From: Methylobacter sp.
Lineage (GTDB): Bacteria > Pseudomonadota > Gammaproteobacteria > Methylococcales > Methylomonadaceae
DNA: 10,104 bases
Direction of reading: 5' to 3'
Assembly: GCA_023229605.1 (NCBI GenBank)
Contig: JALNYY010000148.1
Span: 1 to 10,104, forward strand
The notes under the pieces were generated by a model. It made no database searches, had not been told where the DNA came from, and saw only the letters and a program-made list of their open reading frames with translations. Within the stretch, counting starts at the first letter, position 1; each line of letters begins with the position of its first letter. This document shows positions 5,727 to 10,104 of the stretch, piece by piece. Position numbers and translations under genes: made by a program.

Positions 5727-8031
5727 AATTCAATCACCCCTCATAGCTAAAGGTCGCGCTAAAGTTGCATTTTTGGCCTTGCTTTGTTCTTCACTATTGC
5801 TCTTTGCGGAACAAAGTTTTTGCGCCCAACGGGATTTCTTTGCAGGTAACGCGCCTTATAAAGCCGAGAGTCCGCCAATTAAAGACGACGCTTTGACGTT
5901 TGAACAATTAGGTTTGTCATCATCGATCAAATTGCAGGGCAATTTAGCCCATTCTTCGTTTGGCTTCGGTTCCCGGCTTGATGAGTTGGTCACGGCGGCC
6001 AGGATTGATGTGATTTACACTTATTCGCCCTCGCTGGCGAATGAAATTTCCCAAGTACGCGTACTTTTAAACAACGAAATTGCCGGGTATCTGCCTGTTG
6101 AGCACAGTAAGGCCGGTACCCCGGTGAAACATACGGTAAATTTCGACCCGCTGTTCATGGCCAATTACAACGAAGTCACCTTTGAATTGATTGCTTTTCG
6201 GGAAATGCGTTGCGCAACCAAAGCGCAAGCGAGCATGTGGCTGGATATCAGCAACAAGAGCCAAGTCGTGTTGAGGGCGCAGCCCCTGCCGTTAAAAAAT
6301 GATTTTTCATTTTTTCCGAAACCCTTCTTTGACATGAACGATTTTCTGTCGGTGGAAGTGCCGTTTGTTTTTCCTGAGCATGCCCAAGAGGAGACCTTGG
6401 AAGCGGCGGGCATTGCCGCGTCGTATTTAGGCAGCTTGGCCAAATGGCGGGGCATCACTTTTCCTGTCTACGTAAATTCGCTGCCTAAAAAGCACGGCAT
6501 TGTGTTTGCGACAAATGACAAGCGCCCTGATTTTTTGAAAGATTTGCCGCGCGTCAATGCGCCGACTATCCAATTGATCACCCATCCGCAAAATGCGTTC
6601 GTTAAATTATTATTGGTGCTGGGGCGCGATAAGCAGGATTTACGCAAGGCGATGGAAGGCTTGTCCAACGGTTCGGCGGTTTTGGCCGGTTCATTTGCAG
6701 AAATCACCCAGGTTAAGGATATTTTGCCTAGGGAGCCTTACGACGCACCGAATTGGATACCGACCAACCGGGAAGTCAAATTAGGCGAACTGGTCGATTC
6801 ACCGACCCAATTACAAGCCCAAGGACGGACGCCGCGCCAGATATTAGTGAATTTTAATATTCCGCCTGACCTGTTTATGTGGCGGAGCCGCGGCTTCCCA
6901 CTGAAAGTTAAATACCGTTACTCGCCCCCCGATAAAGAGGATGACTCCCAATTGTCCGTATTGGTCAATGACCTGTTCGTAGAGGGTTTCCATTTAAGCG
7001 AAAAAGGGATTAACGAAGGCTCGGACCGTGGCTCATTCCGGATCCCGGTGGTCGATGACTTGATTTTTGGCGTGGAAAATCAAGTGCTGGTTCCGGGGTC
7101 CTGGTTGAGCGGAAAAAACAAGCTGCAATTTGAATATGCGTTCACCAAGCCGGATAGCGGCGATTGTAGGGACTTAACGGCCAACTATATGTTCGGCGAA
7201 ATCGATGCGGATTCGACCATTGACTTGACCGGTTTTCCCCATTACCTGGCCATGCCCGATTTAAAAGCGTTTGCCAATGTCGGTTTTCCTTTTACCCGTT
7301 TGGCCGATTTGGCCGACACCGCCATTATTATCGATAAAAATGCCTCCGTCAGTGAGCTTGAAGCCTACTTGGATGTGTTGGGTTCGTTTGGTGCTTCAAC
7401 CGGACTGCCGGCGACAAAATTTATCGTGGTAGATTCAGCCCCTTTTGACGGCATTGAGGACAAAGATATTTTAGTGATTGGTTATATGGCGGCCAACATT
7501 ATGCAGGAAGCCGACCGGAACAAATTGTTCAATGTGATGGTGTCCAAGGTTAAAAAATCAATTAATAAGCCCATCCGCCAAACCGACTACATCACCTTAT
7601 TCCAACCTGGCCAGATAAAACTGGGCCGGGAAGCGTTCAAACAGATTGAGTTTAATAATGAAGGCGATATTGGCGCGCTGATTGGTTTTGAATCGCCTTG
7701 GCGGGAGAATAGAAGCGTGGTCGCGTTAGTTGCTTCGAAACCTTCGATGTTTAAGAAAATTACCTCGTCTCTGTCGAAGAACTCCAACGACATATTGGGT
7801 ACGGTGTCTTTGTTCAAAGGCGACGTCATTAATAGCTTCCAGATAGGTGAAACTTATTACGTCGGGCATTTGCCCATCATTAAGTTAATTTGGTTTGAAT
7901 TGTCCGATAGGCCTATCCTGCTTAGGTCATTAGCCTTATTGACAATTGTATTGTTACTGCTGGTGTTGTGGAAGCTGGTTAAATATATTGTCCGTTTGCG
8001 CTTGCGGCGCAATGATGGTCAGGCTTTATGA
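5713..8031 (+). CDS. bcsB: BcsB, periplasmic membrane-anchored partner of BcsA
   Basis: A 772-residue protein (E. coli BcsB 779). BcsB lines the periplasmic exit of the BcsA channel with alternating carbohydrate-binding and flavodoxin-like domains and is held by a C-terminal helix that contacts BcsA. A basic N-terminus and hydrophobic core (about 16-33) form the signal peptide, probably cut near residue 38. Cys167 (REMRC) and Cys485 (GDCRD) are the two family cysteines, plausibly a disulfide. STIDLTGFPHYLAMPDL and GFPFTRLADL are strong family motifs. The last ~37 residues hold the transmembrane segment and a basic tail. I see no obvious defect, though the usual CED after the first cysteine reads CAT. 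ATG 5713 overlaps bcsA by 14 bases; ATG 5698 and TTG 5665 are alternatives. No start has a good Shine-Dalgarno, which fits coupled translation. Confidence 0.95.
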   Translation: MSTLKIQSPLIAKGRAKVAFLALLCSSLLLFAEQSFCAQRDFFAGNAPYKAESPPIKDDALTFEQLGLSSSIKLQGNLAHSSFGFGSRLDELVTAARIDVIYTYSPSLANEISQVRVLLNNEIAGYLPVEHSKAGTPVKHTVNFDPLFMANYNEVTFELIAFREMRCATKAQASMWLDISNKSQVVLRAQPLPLKNDFSFFPKPFFDMNDFLSVEVPFVFPEHAQEETLEAAGIAASYLGSLAKWRGITFPVYVNSLPKKHGIVFATNDKRPDFLKDLPRVNAPTIQLITHPQNAFVKLLLVLGRDKQDLRKAMEGLSNGSAVLAGSFAEITQVKDILPREPYDAPNWIPTNREVKLGELVDSPTQLQAQGRTPRQILVNFNIPPDLFMWRSRGFPLKVKYRYSPPDKEDDSQLSVLVNDLFVEGFHLSEKGINEGSDRGSFRIPVVDDLIFGVENQVLVPGSWLSGKNKLQFEYAFTKPDSGDCRDLTANYMFGEIDADSTIDLTGFPHYLAMPDLKAFANVGFPFTRLADLADTAIIIDKNASVSELEAYLDVLGSFGASTGLPATKFIVVDSAPFDGIEDKDILVIGYMAANIMQEADRNKLFNVMVSKVKKSINKPIRQTDYITLFQPGQIKLGREAFKQIEFNNEGDIGALIGFESPWRENRSVVALVASKPSMFKKITSSLSKNSNDILGTVSLFKGDVINSFQIGETYYVGHLPIIKLIWFELSDRPILLRSLALLTIVLLLLVLWKLVKYIVRLRLRRNDGQAL

Positions 8032-9131
8032 AAATATTATCGATAGTTGTATTAACGGTTATTTCAATTTGCGCCCAAGCCGGCGAACCATGGAAAGATT
8101 GGGAGCAGTTCAAGGCTGTTTATATTTCCCCGGAAGGCCGGGTGGTTGACGGCAGCAGCCCGCAAATGGTCACCACTTCTGAAGGCCAGTCATATGCATT
8201 ATTGTTCGCTTTGATCGCCAATGATAAGGAAACGTTTGAGCTGTTGCTGCATTGGACGGAGGCTAATTTGGCCGCCAATGATTTGACCGCGAATTTGCCC
8301 GCATGGCAATGGGGCCTAAATACAGAAACCCGGCAATATGGGGTGCTGGACAACAACTCGGCGTCGGATTCCGACTTATGGATTGCCTATGCACTTGTTG
8401 AGGCGGGGCGGCTATGGGGGGATTACCGCTACCAGTCGTTAGGCTATTTCATGGCGATGCGGATCCTCAGTGAAGAAGCGGTGCAAGTGCCCCATTATGG
8501 TTGGATGATTGTGCCGGGATTAAAAGGCTTCCAAATAACAGAGCATTCTTGGCGCTTGAACCCGAGTTACTTGCCGGTACAAATTTTAAAACGGTTCGCC
8601 GGTATCTACCCCAGTATGCCCTGGCAGGAGATTGCCCAAAATTCGGTAAAATTCCTGAAACAATCGGCCCCGCAAGGATTCAGCCCGGAATGGGCCGTCC
8701 TTGACGATAACGGCCATGTGAGCCCCGACGCCAATGACGGCAAGGTCGGCGGCTATAATGCCATCCGCGTCTATCTTTGGCTGGGCATGTTGAGTCATGA
8801 TGATCAGGACAAGCCCGGGTTGATGGCGCACTTTGAACCTATGTTGAGGGTTGTTGAAACCGATGGTTACGTTGCTGAGCAATACGACACCAAAACAAAA
8901 ATGCAGACAGGTTACAAACCGCTGGGTTTTCTCGCGGCGGTGTTGCCGTTTTTAGCCAGTGTGGATAATCCTTCAAGGCTAACTGAATTGGTAAAGACGT
9001 TGGGAACGGATCGCGCCCCATCAAACAAACCAGACCATTATTATGACAGTGTCCTGATCTTGCTGGGAAAAGGCTGGTTAGACCAAAAATATAGCTTCAA
9101 TAAGGACGGGATGTTGGAAGTTGCACGATGA
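8028..9131 (+). CDS. bcsZ: BcsZ, periplasmic GH8 endo-1,4-beta-glucanase with the catalytic base replaced
   Basis: A 367-residue protein (E. coli BcsZ 368) with a clear signal peptide ending AQA at residues 16-18. BcsZ is a glycoside hydrolase family 8 endoglucanase that trims or releases stray cellulose in the periplasm. Family motifs are strong: TTSEGQSY with the general acid Glu52, LPAWQWG, SASDSDLW with Asp114/Asp116, EAGRLW, NPSYLP and GFSPEW. The segment that reads SYDAIRVYMW in E. coli is GYNAIRVYLW here, so Asn244 stands where the catalytic base Asp243 should be. Known GH8 chemistry predicts a severe loss of hydrolysis, while carbohydrate binding could remain. The start overlaps the bcsB stop in an ATGA junction (8028-8031). 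It is the last gene of the operon in view; no bcsC follows. Confidence 0.95.
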   Translation: MKILSIVVLTVISICAQAGEPWKDWEQFKAVYISPEGRVVDGSSPQMVTTSEGQSYALLFALIANDKETFELLLHWTEANLAANDLTANLPAWQWGLNTETRQYGVLDNNSASDSDLWIAYALVEAGRLWGDYRYQSLGYFMAMRILSEEAVQVPHYGWMIVPGLKGFQITEHSWRLNPSYLPVQILKRFAGIYPSMPWQEIAQNSVKFLKQSAPQGFSPEWAVLDDNGHVSPDANDGKVGGYNAIRVYLWLGMLSHDDQDKPGLMAHFEPMLRVVETDGYVAEQYDTKTKMQTGYKPLGFLAAVLPFLASVDNPSRLTELVKTLGTDRAPSNKPDHYYDSVLILLGKGWLDQKYSFNKDGMLEVAR

Positions 9132-9177
9132 ACTTATAGCGGCTGGTCTGGACGAGTAGGGAGGGGCATCGCGCGCC

Positions 9178-9291
9178 CTACCCGGCTATGAGTGCATCGA
9201 CGAATGTGGCGGCCGCCAAATTGATTACAATGCCCGTCAGATGGCCGGCAAATTTCCCTTGTGCTTTTTCTGGACGATCCTTGATGTTCAT
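9178..9291 (-). CDS. Possible small hydrophobic protein of 37 residues, unrecognised
   Basis: An open frame from ATG (9291-9289) to TAG (9180-9178). The first 14 residues are charged (MNIKDRPEKAQGKF); the rest is almost free of charge and hydrophobic, ending LAAATFVDALIAG, so it could be a single membrane helix. It lies 64 bases downstream of the TPR gene stop on the same strand. I see no Shine-Dalgarno before the ATG, and such a short open frame can arise by chance. I do not recognise a family. It is listed because it is better structured than the overlapping + strand frame. Confidence 0.22.
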   Translation of the reverse strand: MNIKDRPEKAQGKFAGHLTGIVINLAAATFVDALIAG

Positions 9292-9318
9292 GTTGTTTCG
9301 ATGCAGTGGTCTAGTCGC

Positions 9319-9349
9319 AGGATGCGGTTTGCTTTGTCTGCCGCATCTT
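9319..9349. terminator. Candidate hairpin between the converging units
   Basis: AGGATGCGGT (9319-9328) pairs with GCCGCATCTT (9340-9349), including a perfect 7-base core GATGCGG/CCGCATC and two G-U pairs, round an 11-base loop. It begins 6 bases after the stop of the - strand TPR gene, a usual terminator position. No T-run follows on the - strand. On the + strand a TTGTTTTT tract (9359-9366) follows about 10 bases later, which is further than normal. It could act on either transcript or be only an mRNA 3'-end structure. Confidence 0.33.
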
Positions 9350-9355
9350 ACGGAA

Positions 9356-10104
9356 CTATTGTTTTTGAGGGGTGCCCTGCGCCAGTCCGGCGAGCAATTT
9401 TTCGCGGTAGCCTGACGGCAGGTTTATCCGTTCCAGCTCTTGGCCGATACGGTGGCGCATCGTTTCAGGAGGTAGGATTTTCATCAACCCCATGTAAGCA
9501 GAAAGCTTCACATCCCATCGTCCGTCGCAGGCGTCCAGCAACTGGTTGTATAGGCGCGCGGCGGTTTCATTTTTTGACGGCGCCATGTCTTTAGCGGCAG
9601 TGAGGAAGGTCTCAGTCAGGAGGCACCGGTCAAGGTAGTCCCGGTACTTTTGCACGAACTCCTCCGGTTTTTCCGGGTCATAGCGTTTCCGGATGCGCGC
9701 TGTTTCGATTTCCTGTTGGCGTTTGGAAATGAGTCTTCTCCATTGTAGTGCTTGGGCCTCGTCCAAATGGTGCGCCTCTTCCAACGCGGATTCGAGCTTG
9801 CCCGCTTTGAACAGGGATTCCACTAGGCGGGTGCGGTTTTGTTCCGGTTCCTCCCCTTTTTGGATGAGCCAGGTGAAAAGGTCTATGGCTTCCTGATAAT
9901 TGCCTATTTGCAGGAAGCAATGGGCAAGCCCGCGCAAGGCCTCCCGCCTTGCTTCAGGAAGGTTTTGCGCGCGCTCAAACAGTTCGCAGGCGGTCGTCAG
10001 CGAGCCATGGCGGTATGCTTCCCAAGCCCGGCTTATAAGTGCATCGCCTTCTTCCGGTAGATCCTTGTCCATGGCTTTATTTAGGCGGGCCAACCGGGAG
10101 AGTT
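9356..10104 (-). CDS. TPR-repeat protein, C-terminal part; runs off the right edge
   Basis: About 248 residues on the - strand, ending at TAG 9358-9356. The frame stays open to the window edge (CTC TCC CGG before the TTG at 10093), so the N-terminus is probably outside; an internal ATG at 10072 has no ribosome site. Counting from that TTG, residues ~20-112 contain three TPR-like helix pairs: AWEAYRHGSLTTACELFERA, then GLAHCFLQIGNYQEAIDLF, then RLVESLFKAGKLESALEEA. The C-terminal ~130 residues are helical, charged and unrecognised. There is no beta-barrel domain at this end, so it is not a normal BcsC, whose barrel is C-terminal. It is transcribed toward the bcs operon and need not be related to it. 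Function unknown. Confidence 0.72.
   Translation of the reverse strand, partial: LSRLARLNKAMDKDLPEEGDALISRAWEAYRHGSLTTACELFERAQNLPEARREALRGLAHCFLQIGNYQEAIDLFTWLIQKGEEPEQNRTRLVESLFKAGKLESALEEAHHLDEAQALQWRRLISKRQQEIETARIRKRYDPEKPEEFVQKYRDYLDRCLLTETFLTAAKDMAPSKNETAARLYNQLLDACDGRWDVKLSAYMGLMKILPPETMRHRIGQELERINLPSGYREKLLAGLAQGTPQKQ

Larger units (their letters stand above)
9132..9355. other. Intergenic spacer between bcsZ and the convergent TPR gene
   Basis: 224 bases with no convincing protein gene on the + strand. This is where bcsC would be expected in an E. coli-like order, but no TPR or beta-barrel coding remnant can be read here. It contains a dyad at 9319-9349, a shorter imperfect GTAGGG/CCCTAC pairing (9156-9161 with 9176-9181), and a possible 37-codon ORF on the - strand. 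The region must hold transcription termination for two converging units. Confidence 0.6.

Noticed and set aside
9156..9181. GTAGGG/CCCTAC hairpin after bcsZ as a Rho-independent terminator
   Set aside because: Only six clean pairs, a long mismatched GC-rich loop and no T-run on either strand.
9188..9415. 75-codon + strand ORF after bcsZ
   Set aside because: It overlaps the end of the convincing TPR gene, has no ribosome site, and its composition looks like antisense translation.
1..10104. tRNA/rRNA genes, CRISPR arrays, insertion sequences, attachment sites
   Set aside because: No regular direct repeats with spacers, no transposase-like frame, and no tRNA-like sequence were visible; nearly all bases are taken by bcs genes.

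Overview
The window is almost entirely a bacterial cellulose synthase (bcs) operon of the type-II, Escherichia-like kind, read left to right on the + strand. In order it holds the 3' end of bcsE, then bcsF, bcsG, bcsR, bcsQ, bcsA, bcsB and bcsZ. BcsE, BcsF, BcsG and BcsR together are typical of gamma- and some beta-proteobacteria, so the source is most likely a gammaproteobacterium of moderate GC content. I cannot name a genus.

Layout. Positions 2-427 are the end of bcsE, including its RxGD c-di-GMP motif. bcsF and bcsG (429-2203) encode the small membrane adaptor and the phosphoethanolamine transferase. bcsR and bcsQ (about 2225-3174) encode the cytoplasmic regulatory pair. bcsA (3174-5726), bcsB (5713-8031) and bcsZ (8028-9131) encode the synthase, its periplasmic partner and the GH8 endoglucanase. 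Most neighbouring genes overlap by 1-14 bases, so the block behaves as one translationally coupled unit whose promoter lies upstream of the window. In E. coli bcsEFG diverges from bcsRQABZC; here both modules are collinear. No bcsC outer-membrane gene follows bcsZ. A 224-base spacer with a hairpin and a doubtful 37-codon ORF leads to a convergent, truncated TPR-protein gene on the - strand.

Main observation. All reading frames are open, yet the catalytic centres of the cellulose-handling enzymes are altered. BcsA has lost DxD (now AxG), TED (now AEN), the Q of QxxRW (now RxxRW), the FFCGS gate motif and about 20 residues of the acceptor/gating region; the first arginine of its PilZ RxxxR is also gone. 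BcsZ has Asn where the family has its catalytic Asp base. BcsQ has a further-degenerated P-loop. By contrast the BcsG active site and the BcsE RxGD motif are intact. This looks like a complete Bcs assembly built round a pseudo-glycosyltransferase: either a repurposed complex or an operon that lost activity very recently. Motif comparisons rest on my knowledge of the E. coli and Rhodobacter proteins, not on a computed alignment.
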